From Raphanus sativus (lineage: Eukaryota > Streptophyta > Magnoliopsida > Brassicales > Brassicaceae), in the NCBI RefSeq assembly GCF_000801105.2, contig NC_079517.1, forward strand, positions 6,758,001-6,822,000: a DNA stretch of 64,000 nt, written 5' to 3'. How positions within the stretch are numbered: position 1 is the first letter of the stretch; every line of letters begins with the position of its first letter. Below, piece by piece: positions 27,334 through 39,300 of the stretch. The position numbers and the translations under genes were made by a program. The notes below the pieces were generated by a model. That model saw only the letters and a program-made list of their open reading frames with translations. It had not been told where the DNA came from and searched no databases.

Positions 27334-30300
27334 ATGGCGACCAATCTCCTCCGCCTCACTCTTCCTCCACCGTCGAGTCTGCATTTTCGTCCCGGTAAGC
27401 TCCTCGACGCTAAATTCTCGAAGCGAATCTTTCTCAGACATCGCCGCTCTCGTTTCCGGCGTCACTGTTCGAAACCTAGTTTCCTAGTATCGAACTCGAT
27501 CGAGATCACTACTCAATCCTCCACCATCGAATCGGAGAAATCCGTTGCGAGTGATGATGATGATAAGCCGATTCTCCTCGATGTGAGCGGGATGATGTGC
27601 GGAGGCTGCGTCGCCCGGGTTAAATCGGTTCTGATGTCCGACGACCGAGTCGCGTCTGCCGTGGTTAACATGCTGACGGAGACCGCCGCTGTGAGGCTTA
27701 AACCCGAGGTTGTTGAGGCGATGGCGGAGGAGGATGCGGGGGAGAGCTTGGCTGAGAGATTGACGGAGAGCGGGTTCGAGGCTAAGAGGAGAGTTTCCGG
27801 GATGGGGGTGGCGGAGAATGTGAAGAAGTGGAAGGAGATGGTGAGTAAGAAGGAGGAGTTGCTCGTTAAGAGCAGGAACCGCGTTGCGTTTGCGTGGACG
27901 TTGGTGGCTTTGTGTTGCGGTTCTCACACTTCGCATATTCTTCATTCCTTGGGAATACACATTGCTCATGGTACATTGCTAAATGTTATATTTGAATGCA
28001 AATGGAGTTTTTGACTTTCTCTTGCAACTGGTGTTTACTAGGAGGAGTCTGGGACTTGCTACACAACTCTTACGTGAAAGGTGGTTTGGCTGTTGGAGCT
28101 TTGTTGGGACCAGGACGAGGTTTGCTTTTGCTTAAATATATTTTTCTTATTAGTCTAGAATGCTTACCATCTAATGCATATACGTTGAATAACTAGTAAT
28201 ATTAGGGAGAGATACTAGTAGATGCTCTGATTGCATATTTGAGCTTTGTTTCATCAATGTTTCGAATGGTAGAAGTAGTTATTCACAAGCTATTCAGAAA
28301 TCCAACTCATTGAAACGGATAAACTCTTCCTTAATCACCTTGTCATAAGAGAGAAAACGATGAATTTATAGACTTATTAGGTGAAAGAGATGGTTCCTAC
28401 TATTCTTTGAAAGTTGTGTGAATGCTTCAAAATGGTAGCAGTGATACTTGGCTATTTGAGGCTGTTCAGAAAGCCAAATTACTGAACAGATTAATGTAAA
28501 TTGTAGATTTGCTGTTTGACGGCATAAAGGCTTTCGGGAAAAGATCACCCAATATGAACTCGTTAGTTGGATTGGGATCTATGGCTGCCTTTGCCATTAG
28601 TTTGGTGAGTTGTTTTAATCCTGTGATCTAGTTCTGAGTCCTGACTGGTACTTAACTGCAGTTCTCTGCATTGTGAATTTCGCAGATCTCACTTGTGAAT
28701 CCCGAACTAGAGTGGGATGCTTCATTCTTTGAGGAACCGGTGAGTTTCTCTATTACATTCACAAGGGACTACGATGAAAACTTCCTACTTTTTTGTTCTA
28801 CTGCATGGAAATACATTATCATTGGTATATTTCTGATTGATAGCTCTTGTCATTTAGCATGCAGGTCATGCTGCTTGGTTTTGTGCTCCTTGGTCGTTCT
28901 TTGGAAGAAAGAGCAAAGCTAAAAGCATCTAGTGATATGAATGAACTATTGGTAAGCTGGAACATTTCTCGGTTCTGCTCCCAAAATCAACTTGAAGGCT
29001 TTTCCTGCCTTTTAAAAAATTTGACACGTGCCTTTGCAGTCACTCATCTCCACTCAATCAAGACTTGTGATTACTCCATCAGACAATAACACAGCAGCTG
29101 ATTCTGTACTTTCCTCTGATTCAGTTTGCATCAATGTACCAGTTGATGAGATTCGAGTTGGAGACTCGCTTTTGGTTTTGCCTGGCGAAACGTTTCCCGT
29201 CGATGTAAGTGATAGTTATCCATGCTGTCTGATCTTACCAAAAAATCATAGTGTGTGTATCTGAAAGCAAAAAAAAAAAAAAAAATTTAATGGGTGGTAC
29301 TCTCATTTTGTAACATAAGGAAAGTACTAGATTTTGACCCGCCCAACCGGGCGGGCATTTATTTTATGTTTATAGTTTTTTATTTATAAATGATATATTT
29401 ATAATATTTAAACATAAATTCAGATTGAAAATTAACATTTGTAGTTATAATAAAAATTAAAAGTTTAAAAAATATTTTGATATAAATTTTAAATTCCTAA
29501 CTAAAATAATATAGAAATGAGTCATATTTTTTTCCAATTCCAAAATCTTAGCATTCTTAATAACAAATAAAATAATTTATAAATACATAAAATATATAAA
29601 CATATTTGAAATTAAATAAATTTGTTAAAAAAAAATCTTACGCCATTGTTGTTTATTTCTATAGTTTGACCCGTGGCCGTATAAATATTTGCTTTCACTT
29701 CAATTTTTTATTTGTTCNNNNNNNNNNNNNNNNNNNNNNNNNNNNNNNNNNNNNNNNNNNNNNNNNNNNNNNNNNNNNNNNNNNNNNNNNNNNNNNNNNN
29801 NNNNNNNNNNNNNNNNNATATTTATAATATTTAAACATAAATTCAGATTGAAAATTAACATTTGTAGTTATAATAAAAATTAAAAGTTTAAAAAATATTT
29901 TGATATAAATTTTAAATTCCTAACTAAAATAATATAGAAATGAGTCATATTTTTTTCCAATTCCAAATCTTAGCATTCTTAATAACAAATAAAATAATTT
30001 ATAAATACATAAAATATATAAACATATTTGAAATTAAATAAATTTGTTAAAAAAAATCTTACGCCATTGTTGTTTATTTCTATAGTTTGACCCGTGGCCG
30101 TATAAATATTTGCTTTCACTTCCAATTTTTATTTGTTCTAATGATAATATATATATATATAATATATAAACATTTAAAACAAAAATTGTTTAGCATAACA
30201 TTTTAAAACAAAATTGTTAGCATAACATTTTTAAACAAAATTTTATTTATTATTTTAAATAATTATATTATGTGATTTTAATCGTCTATTATATCACAGT

Positions 30301-33300
30301 GTATCAATATAAAATCGAATATTTATAACTAATTGGACTTATATTATAAAAGTGTTATACTAACAATTTATAAATAAAATTTTTATATTTTATTTATATG
30401 ATATATAAATTGATTTTGATGTGCGATTTATTTTATTATTTTTTATTAATAAATATTTGAAAAAATATTAAATATTAACAAAAAATCTATAAGAATTTTA
30501 TTTTGGTTAAGATTCATTCTATTAAACAAATATATTATTTAAATTAGGAAAATACATTAAATACTTAAATCTATCATTTAAATAAGGAAAAGACAAATTC
30601 TCTACTATCTTTGTTACCAAACAAAAAAAAAAGTTTTAAGATTCATATCCCTATTACCAAACAGAAGCTTAAAGTACTTCTACTTTAATAAGATAGATAT
30701 TTGGATATATCAGTGTTCGGAAAAAAAAAGGTTTGAGATATACCAGCTCGTTATAATTCAGTTAAATTTCACATTCTCGTCTGCACCGTCATAATGGATA
30801 TGGGTTATAATAATTCTTGTTTTCTCAAAGCAGCATGGTTATTATTCCTTGTGAGTGTTTAGCTCTGAAAGTTCCTGTTGTCGTTCTCATCAAGTTGAAT
30901 TGAATTTTTGGGCATAGGGGAATGTGCTAGCTGGAAGAAGTGTTGTGGATGAATCTATGCTGACAGGAGAGTCACTTCCCGTGTATAAAGAAGAAGGTTG
31001 CTCAGTTTCAGCGGGAACAATAAACTGGGTATGTACAGGTTACCTTAACAAAGTTGAGGGGGAATTATTGCTGCTTAGCTGCAATAAAAACCAGAAATTT
31101 TCTTTACCTATTTCAGGATGGCCCTCTACGGATTGAAGCTTCTTCTACTGGCTCCAACTCAACAATATCTAAAATCGTCAAAATGGTTAGTGTCTCTGAA
31201 TTTTGAGCCAACGGAATCTCATAAAAGTTATACATTGTGTGAGGGTTAATTTCATCAGTTAGAGTGTAAAACGTTGGAGCTGTTCAAAACATCACGTGAA
31301 AAGGAAAAATGTAGCCATTAATCTCTATAGTTTGTAGCCGACTTTCCTCCTCCAAAACAAAAGGAGGAAGGACAGCTAAAAATAGAAATATCAGTCGCAA
31401 CCTGCATATAGAAACCTGATTTCAGACAAAAAAAAGTATGTACAGAATTAAGTCAAACCCCCGGGTTCCTCTGTAGTAAGTCTTTACTTCATCGACATCC
31501 TCTCTTGTCTGGAATTAGGTTAATCTACAACATATGGATGAGCTCTATTTATAGGATTGTTTGGATTACGAGGATGCTTTGTGAGAATTTAAAATATGAA
31601 TACCTTATGAAACACTTAAATTTTAGGTTGAGGACGCTCAAGGTAATGCAGCTCCTGTACAGAGGCTGGCAGATGCAATAGCCGGACCATTTGTCTATAC
31701 TATAATGTCTTTATCTGCAGTGACGTTTGCCTTCTGGTATGATTTTCTTTTCAAAGAAATAACATCTGAAATTCCAATATGATACTTATATTTGTTTTGG
31801 CAGGAATGTGTTTATTTAGTTGTAGTGTAAACGAAGCATCATGTGTCAATTTTCTGTTCAGGATCACCAAGTGAAAGACTCAATTATTTTCATGCTTCAG
31901 GTATTACGTTGGTTCACACATCTTCCCAGATGTTTTGCTTAATGATATTGCTGGACCTGATGGAGATCCTTTGGCACTAAGCATAAAACTGGCCGTGGAT
32001 GTCTTGGTGAGTGAGCCATGAAAAGTCAAGTGTATTTTTCATGTGAAATATCAAAATATGAGTTGTTATATTGGGAATAGTCGGACTTAATGAGGGAAGT
32101 AATATGTTGATTGTGTGGAGATAATGTGAATTAGCGAAGGGAATATAGGATAAAAGAGGAATAGTGAGAAACTTTGAATAAAAACATCATATTGTACAGA
32201 TGATCAACTCCTTTTTCTGGTTTACCAGGTAGTTTCCTGCCCCTGTGCACTGGGCCTTGCAACACCAACCGCCATATTAATTGGCACATCTCTTGGTACG
32301 TTATCGAGCATTTGTTTTGCTTGCACTTAAAAGTCCGACAACCTAGTCGATAAGAGTAACCCACAAAGATTTTAAGTTATTGGGAGATCCGAGATGATAC
32401 TGAAGCTACCAATTGTTCTCTGCTCTTTTCTTTTACTACCTTAATTAATAAAAGATCACTTATTGGTTTTAAAATTTTTGTTGTTTATGGTGTCTTCAGA
32501 TATTATAAAAATTACTAAAATTGGCCTAGATAAAGAACCAACTTTCTAGTTGGAGCCGTATCCACTTCAGACTGCAGCCATTGTGGTTTTCATTCATATT
32601 TTAGGGGTAGTTGAACATTATATCACTAGAAATTTTGTAATGGTAACAATAGATTCAAGATTGTTGAAACAGTCAGAAGCTAACAGGGTGAAATCTCCTA
32701 TGTCCAGGAGCAAAGCGAGGATATCTTATCAGAGGAGGAGATGTCTTAGAACGCCTGGCCTCCATTGATTGTATTGCTTTAGACAAGGTATTGCTAATTT
32801 TTTGGAGCCTCCTATGATATTTCACCAATCTCTCTATCTCTCCTATCTCTTGGTTATGTAAAAATGGAACTGCTAGAAAATATGACATGTATATAAACAG
32901 CTCCCATTTCCCCTCTAGGTTGAGTTATGGTTTTCACCATGGATCATCATTTGCATTATGTTTTCTAGACAGGGACTCTTACTGAAGGAAGACCCATCGT
33001 CTCTGGTGTTGGGTCTTTAATTTACGAAGAAAAAGAAGTTCTTAAACTAGCTGCTGCGGTGGAGAAGACAGCAACACACCCAATAGCGAAGGCTATTGTA
33101 AACGAGGCATTAGCGCTGAATCTGGAAACTCCAGAAACAAGAGGCCAATTGACAGAACCAGGCTTTGGAACTCTGGCAGAAATAGATGGACGTTTGGTTG
33201 CTGTGGGTGCACTCGAATGGGTTTCCAATCGTTTCCACAAAAAGAACGACTCCTCGGACGTAGTTAAGCTGGAAAGCTATTTGGATCATAAACTATCCAG

Positions 33301-34600
33301 CTCATCATTGACGTCCAGGTATTCAAAGACCGTTGTCTACGTTGGACGCGAAGGAGAAGGGATTATTGGTGCTATTGCAATATCTGATTGCTTGCGCAAA
33401 GATGCTGAGTTTACTGTAGCCAGGTAGTTTTCACCTTCCTTTTTTACCGTCCCTATTTTAATAAAACTAAACAAATGGCTTAAACTTTTGAGAGAGTGCA
33501 TGCTTTCATGAAACTAAGTACTACTCCTAGTGATTCTCTTTTCAGTTTTAGTGCTATTTTTTGGCCTAACTGAAACAGCAGTTATCGAGGGTGTCTAAAG
33601 TCTTATGTTGGTCTTCTTATTAAAGGCTTCAGGAGAAAGGCATCAAAACAGTCCTCTTATCAGGGGATAGGGAAGGAGCAGTGGCAACAGTGGCAAAGAA
33701 TGTGGGGATTGAGAGTGAATCAACCAACTATTCTTTGTCTCCGGATAAGAAGTTTGAGTTTATATCTAATCTTCAATCCTCTGGACATCGCGTCGCTATG
33801 GTAAGATCTTCAATTGAATTGCAAGAATCATCATTTTCAACTTGTTTCCCATGTAAGATCGTAAAGTTAAAGAAAATGGAATGGATTAGGCTCTCACGGA
33901 ATATTTTGTGTGTGTGTGTTCCGAAGGTGGGTGATGGCATAAACGATGCCCCTTCGTTGGCTCAAGCTGATGTCGGAATAGCTCTAAAGATCGAGGCACA
34001 AGAAAACGCTGCATCGAATGCAGCATCGGTCATACTTGTCCGCAACAAACTCTCACATGTAAATATTCCTTGCTATATAATCAAATTCTTTACGAGTTAA
34101 CTTGCATATTCATCCACGAGACCAGAACCAAAACCAGATAAGTTATTTGTTCAAGGCTCAGTGCTAATATAAGCTTCATCACTTTTAAGTTGTTTTTTTC
34201 TTTTGTTTCTTATATAGGTTGTGGATGCACTGAGTCTTGCACAAGCGACAATGTCGAAAGTTTATCAGAATCTGGCATGGGCAATTGCATATAATGTCAT
34301 CTCGATCCCTATAGCTGCAGGTGTCTTGCTTCCTCAGTATGATTTCGCCATGACACCTTCCTTATCCGGTAAGTGTGCTTCATTTCAGTTATAAATTACC
34401 CAAGAAAACAAACAAGAGTTTCCTCTCTGTGGATTTCAGTCCAATTATATATACTATGGTTAAAGTTTTTTTGTTACTATGGTTAAGTTATACTATTAAT
34501 TTTGCCTTCAGGTGGACTAATGGCACTGAGCTCGATATTTGTCGTCTCAAATTCATTACTTCTCCAGCTCCATAAATCTGAAACAAGTGGAAACAGCTAG
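27334..34600 (+). CDS. PAA2: Thylakoid copper-transporting P1B-ATPase PAA2/HMA8
   Basis: Seventeen exons, all GT-AG and phase-consistent: 27334-27970, 28042-28119, 28507-28604, 28686-28739, 28865-28951, 29040-29204, 30918-31028, 31117-31185, 31627-31736, 31901-32006, 32229-32295, 32708-32787, 32969-33423, 33626-33800, 33927-34058, 34218-34368, 34512-34600; 887 residues. It pumps Cu(I) into the thylakoid lumen for plastocyanin. Visible motifs: Arg/Ser-rich transit peptide (1 to about 65); heavy-metal domain GMMCGGC (C89, C92); TGE in the actuator domain; CPC in the ion path (509-511); DKTGT with the phosphorylated D553; HP in the nucleotide domain; GDGINDAP from 766; YN (833-834) and MxxSS (862-866), the P1B-1 copper signature. 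Nothing is missing, so the gene looks functional. Intron 6 (29,205-30,917) is enlarged by a Helitron and contains the assembly gap. An AATAAA lies at 34,639-34,644. Confidence 0.97.
29395..30138. repeat. Near-identical direct repeat flanking the gap
   Basis: 29,395-29,717 and 29,818-30,138 are the same roughly 320-bp sequence, differing only by single-base length changes in homopolymers and C/T runs (for example CCAAAATC versus CCAAATC). The first copy ends at the gap and the second begins right after it. Confidence 0.95.
29718..29817. other. Assembly gap of exactly 100 N
   Basis: One hundred Ns, the usual placeholder for a gap of unknown size. Confidence 0.99.
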
Positions 34601-35407
34601 AAAGCTGGTTCCATCTGTTTTGGAGACCGAGAAGAAACAATAAATGGTTTTGTATAATAGAGAGTATGAATCTTGTAATTAATATACATAGAATCTTGAT
34701 GTTAATAGTATTTGATAAGATTTTACGAAAGGTTTGACTTACGAGCAGCCGACCAATGACCAAATAATTGAACTAATAAAATTTTTGACCTTTGTATAGT
34801 TTCTTCTGTGACATATATGTTACACAAATTCCATCACGACTTTCATCCTCAATATCTCCCTTCTAACCAGCAAAAATCACGTTGAACCACTTGCTTCCAA
34901 ATTTGGCCAAATAAGTGCGGACAAAAATGCGTCTGCGTGGAAAATGTACTCAGAGAAGGTTGGTGTGTCAGACTCAAACCACCCCCATCCTCTCATTCTC
35001 ACCAAACATAACCTTATCACTTTGGTATCCTTTCCTCTCACCAAACGTATCCTTATCACTTTCATATTTTATTTATCAATTCCTACTGGCCACTTTAAAG
35101 ATAAATATAAATATTATTTCATATGGTTTAGCATTTTAAACTTGGATTGGATAAGAACAATTGAGAATTTCAGATTCCCACCCGTAGATATCAGATTTGA
35201 GTGCGCCAAGATTTGAGCGGTATAGAATTGATTACCTCTATTTTTCTAAAACAAAAAAAAAAATTGAAAAAGATGTGTGGATCCATTTCAAAGATTTGAT
35301 TGAAACTCGTATATACATTCTCCGGACGTTACTCCAAAAAGAAAAAAACTAAAAAGGGTTAAACTTTAAAACATAAGATTTGATTAATAAAACAACTGTT
35401 AACATCC
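34601..35407. other. Convergent 3' region of PAA2 and the OXS3-like gene
   Basis: Holds the 3' UTRs of two converging genes. It contains two frames of 70-90 codons at 34,915-35,216 with no recognisable motif. Confidence 0.5.
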
Positions 35408-36263
35408 CTACGAGTCGCTGGACCCAACACCACTAGCCGTCGCCGGAAAACACCTCGGAATATCCGCCACCGAGTACGATCTCCACGCACAAAAACCCGT
35501 CGAAGACGACGACGACTTAGTCGACTTCAAGTCCCCAAAAGACTCTCGACTTCTACTAGGATACAGCGGAGGAAGCATCATACTACCATGTCTCTGCCTC
35601 GGAGGAGATCCCGATGTCGTCGGGCTCGACGATCCCGGCGAAGAAGACGAATCTCCTCAGGAGGAAGAAGAAGAAGAGCCTTCTCTCGCCATCACACCAG
35701 CAGCAACCGCCATGGCCAGCGTCAAAGCGCTCCTGCTCGAGCTCATGACGTGTTTCTTCGAGATCCCGCCACGTGGAGTCGTTTTGCTGTTCTCCCAGAT
35801 CTGATGGCAGAGGAGGTTCCTCCTCCGACGGCTGTATGGATTCTCCGGCTTCGCCAGGTCTTTCATCGACGAGGAGGAAGTCAACGCCGACGCAGCCGCC
35901 GCTAAGTTCGTGAAAGACTTCGACTTTCCGCTGTAATAGTTCGATATCCCTTTCCTACACAACACATTCACACCAAATCAGAAAGTTTCCAAATTTGTAC
36001 CAGATTCAGACAGGAGTTTCCAAATTTAGAAAGTTTTTGTGAATTTACCTAACGGGCAAGACTTCTTCGAGAGATTCCATCAGATCAAGAGGACCTTTGT
36101 AGGAGGACTCAGCTTCGTTGTTCTCTTCTCCGTCGCCGTGAAACTCTTCTTCATTGTCGTCACTGTTCCTCCCAATGGAAGAAGACGCCGAAGAAGAAGA
36201 GAAAGACTCAGAAGAAGACTGATCACCGTTGAAATTAAACATATAAGATTCAACTCTATCCAT
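35408..36263 (-). pseudogene. OXS3-like stress-tolerance gene with a premature stop
   Basis: Two exons on the minus strand, 36,263-36,049 and 35,954 onward, joined in phase. Conserved family features are visible: an acidic Ser-rich start, KGISNYYSGKSKSFTNLA, and DLAKPENPYSRRRRNLL, as in OXIDATIVE STRESS 3-type nuclear proteins linked to metal and oxidative stress. The frame meets TGA at 35,657-35,659, after REGSSSSSS (170 residues). Beyond it the same frame stays open for 82 more codons, through RQRHGSMMLPPLYPS and STGFCAWRSYSVADIP, to TAG at 35,410-35,408. That downstream part is the expected family C-terminus, so the original protein was about 253 residues. Either this allele is truncated or the base is a sequencing error. 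Both splice sites are intact. Confidence 0.8.
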
Positions 36264-36365
36264 CGCGCAATGACTTAAGCAGAAAACTTTGCAACTTTTG
36301 TGATATTACTCTCAAAACTCACAATACATACAGATGGGAAATGAAAGAGAAGAGAAGATGAGATG

Positions 36366-36373
36366 TTTTTATA
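36366..36373 (-). promoter_or_regulatory. TATA box of the OXS3-like gene
   Basis: TATAAAAA on the minus strand, about 105 bp upstream of the ATG at 36,263. Confidence 0.5.
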
Positions 36374-39300
36374 CTAGGTGCTCTGGTGGTTTTCTTATAA
36401 ACTTTAAATAATAAAAACAAAAAGCAATAATTATTATTTTATCACGTTGTCATTAATTGTTTGAAAAGATTTTAAAATTGAAAAGAAAAAGTGAGGAAGG
36501 AAAGAAGAGGATAAGTTAAGTATTTGAGGGGAAGGACAGAGAGGGGACAGAAGAAACTGTTGGCTTAACCTTATCCTCATCCACGCACTCTGCATGCACT
36601 TCTCACATTTTTTTCTTTATTTCCAATTTGGTTCTCCTACTTTTCTTTTTCTCATATTTCCAACCCTAATATTTTTCTTTCTCTAGGAATAGGAATTTCT
36701 GGTTATTCAATCATAATAAGTTCTTCGTGTAAACTAGTTTAAGTTCTAAAATTATTTATTTATTTTACGAATAAAATTTCTTGTTTATCTGTGAATTTTT
36801 ACTCAGAATTTATGTATATCTCATGTTTTGTTTTTAATAATTCAGATTTCAGAATGCATCTTTAATTTATTTTGTTATAAAACATTAACAATAATAATAT
36901 TTAAAGCCTTAGTCAGTGTTTAATCTTTTTTCTCTTGCATTATTTCTTTTCAAAATATTTTTTCAATAATCAGTACATTTTGATAATGTTAACTGCATAA
37001 TTTTTTATAGTATAACATATGTTTGGTTTGGCGATTAAATCTCATTTTGACACAGATTTTAACTGAAGAGATTTGGTTTTTCTTTTAATCGATAATTTAT
37101 TTCTGTTTTTTTATTGAGTTACTGATTGGTTTTGATGTTTTTTTTTCTCTTTTCCTTTATAAACCATTGTAATTTTTTTTATAATCAATCATTTATGTGA
37201 TGAATAGTGTTTATCAACTCAGTTAATTTTTATGTTAGTTTTTTCCGTCAAAATTAGATGTAATCTATTTTTTCATAAATTTTATTTTGAAACATTTAAC
37301 ATTCGTGTGGATTATGTTCTTTCTAAAGTATATGGTGGATATATTGATTTAAATTTGTCAAAAAATAGAATTTGGTCATTTGATTTATTGATTGTTTAAC
37401 GAAGGCATTTTATATAAGTATTTAGTTTTAGATATGTAGTTTCGTGCTAATGTGAAATCTTTGTGGGTTATTTTAGATCCAATCTACTTTGTTTATTTTT
37501 GTTTGTTTTGTGTTTGTTGATGTCTTTTGCTTAAATTTAATTATTAGGATCCATGATATTTGTTTTTTCACTTATTTATTAAATTTTATTTTATTGTTTG
37601 TCAGTTTAAGTATTGTAAAAATGTATTTCATCTTGTTTTTCTTAGATTTTGTATAATAGATTAGATGATGATTGTATTAAATAAATATATTATTTAACTG
37701 TTGAATGATTATATTAATTGTGTTGAAAATTAAAAAAATGTAAATTCAGCAGAACCGAATAATTCAATTGATTATAAGGTTAAAATATGGAATTCACATT
37801 AATTAGATGATCTTTTGTATCCAATAAAGAAATATTTATGTGTTCCAAGCAGATTTAAAGAAATGAGCTTAGGCAGTTTTTTCTAAAAATAATCAAATAG
37901 TGATTGGTATATGAGCAAAAATAGATCATTTGTTTCTCCGAAAAAAAAATAAACTATTTGCAGACATTCCAATTAGTTGGAGGACTATTTGAAAAATTAG
38001 CCTCGTGAAATCAACATTGTTATCTAAACGATATTCCATTAGTATTTTTTAATTCGTTGAAGATAGAGCCATGAACCTTGAACACGTGGCTATTTCTTGA
38101 CCGTTCCCGCTGGATAGGCACTGGGATGAATGTGACGTGTCGATGACGAGATGGGTCATCTTTTCTTGTCTGAAAAACGGTGAGGCTTATCCACATATGA
38201 ACGAAGAACCACAAAAGAAAATTCTATTTAAGCCGACAGTCTTTCCTCTTCCGCTTGATTTTATTCATTTTTATTAATATTAATTTATTTTTAAAGAATT
38301 GTTGATATTTTTCTTGGAAAAAAAGGAACTGCCGAATAGGATGCTTTCAAAGTTACCACTTTTAGAAGATTTTTATGTTTATCTTCTTCTAGATTCCTTC
38401 ATTATTACATGTCTAAATTTTCAAGATTTTGTCATTAGTACTTTATAGGTAGAACGCCATTTCTCATAAGTACTATACTTATCGCAATAGCTAAAAAGGA
38501 AAAAAGATTGTCAAGAACATTTTTGAATTATACAAAATAATTACTAAAAGTAGTACAAATCTCACACTGCACGAGAAAGCTCAACAAAATTAGATCCGAA
38601 CGTATGAGGTTAATTACTCGGTAATGTCTGTTTAACGTTATTATTTTTTGTTTTAATTTGCTTCCTCCTCCTAGCTTTTCCTCTGATGCCTCTTCTGGCA
38701 CTGATTGATTATTATTTTCGGTTTTGAGGCACCGTAATTATACGACACTCTTTAAAAGTGAAATTTTACAAAACAACTAGCCAGTATCATAATATAGTTA
38801 ATTATTACCTTCGTGGTGCATATAATTAAACGTCTAAACAGTAACACAATATACATGTTTGACATGTATAAATACAGATAATTTGGCAAAACAAAAGAAA
38901 GAAGACTAGTAGGTTGCGTAGAGCATTAAAATTCAATCAAAACCGCGTATCAACATAGGATCTCATCTCATCAGGAATCAGGATCATTGTCATGGGTCCT
39001 CCTTTAGCCCTCTTCTATAGACCCACTCTCATTGCACTTTTCTCTTTTCAATTACATTTCTACGTGTCCGAACCAGTTAACCCCACTCGATGTTGTTGCC
39101 TCCCCCCTCATCGAGTGATCCATCCGATCATGTGGCGTTGCTTAATCCCTTCATCCAATCTGCTCCACGTCATTTATGCTATCCATGATCCACTCCGTAG
39201 CTATTTACAATTAAATACCTAAAGTAGTTGAGGCAAGTTTGATAATTTGGTTGCTTATATCTTTACACAACCAACTTCATCTTCAACAACAGCTTGAGAA

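Larger units (their letters stand above)
29326..30697 (-). mobile_element. Helitron inside PAA2 intron 6
   Basis: On the minus strand it starts with TC (TCTATCTTATTAAAGTAG, from 30,697) preceded by A, and ends with a CCCGCCC/GGGCGGG hairpin (complement of 29,338-29,355) and CTAGT at 29,330-29,326. The 5' flank is canonical; the 3' host base is A, not T. It is non-autonomous, with no Rep/helicase coding. The inferred length is inflated by the gap and by the duplicated sequence beside it. It lies antisense to PAA2, between exons 6 and 7. Confidence 0.85.

Noticed and set aside
38992..39222. 76-codon ORF in the long intergenic interval
   Set aside because: Proline/leucine-rich translation without any motif; no supporting promoter, intron or homology that I can see.
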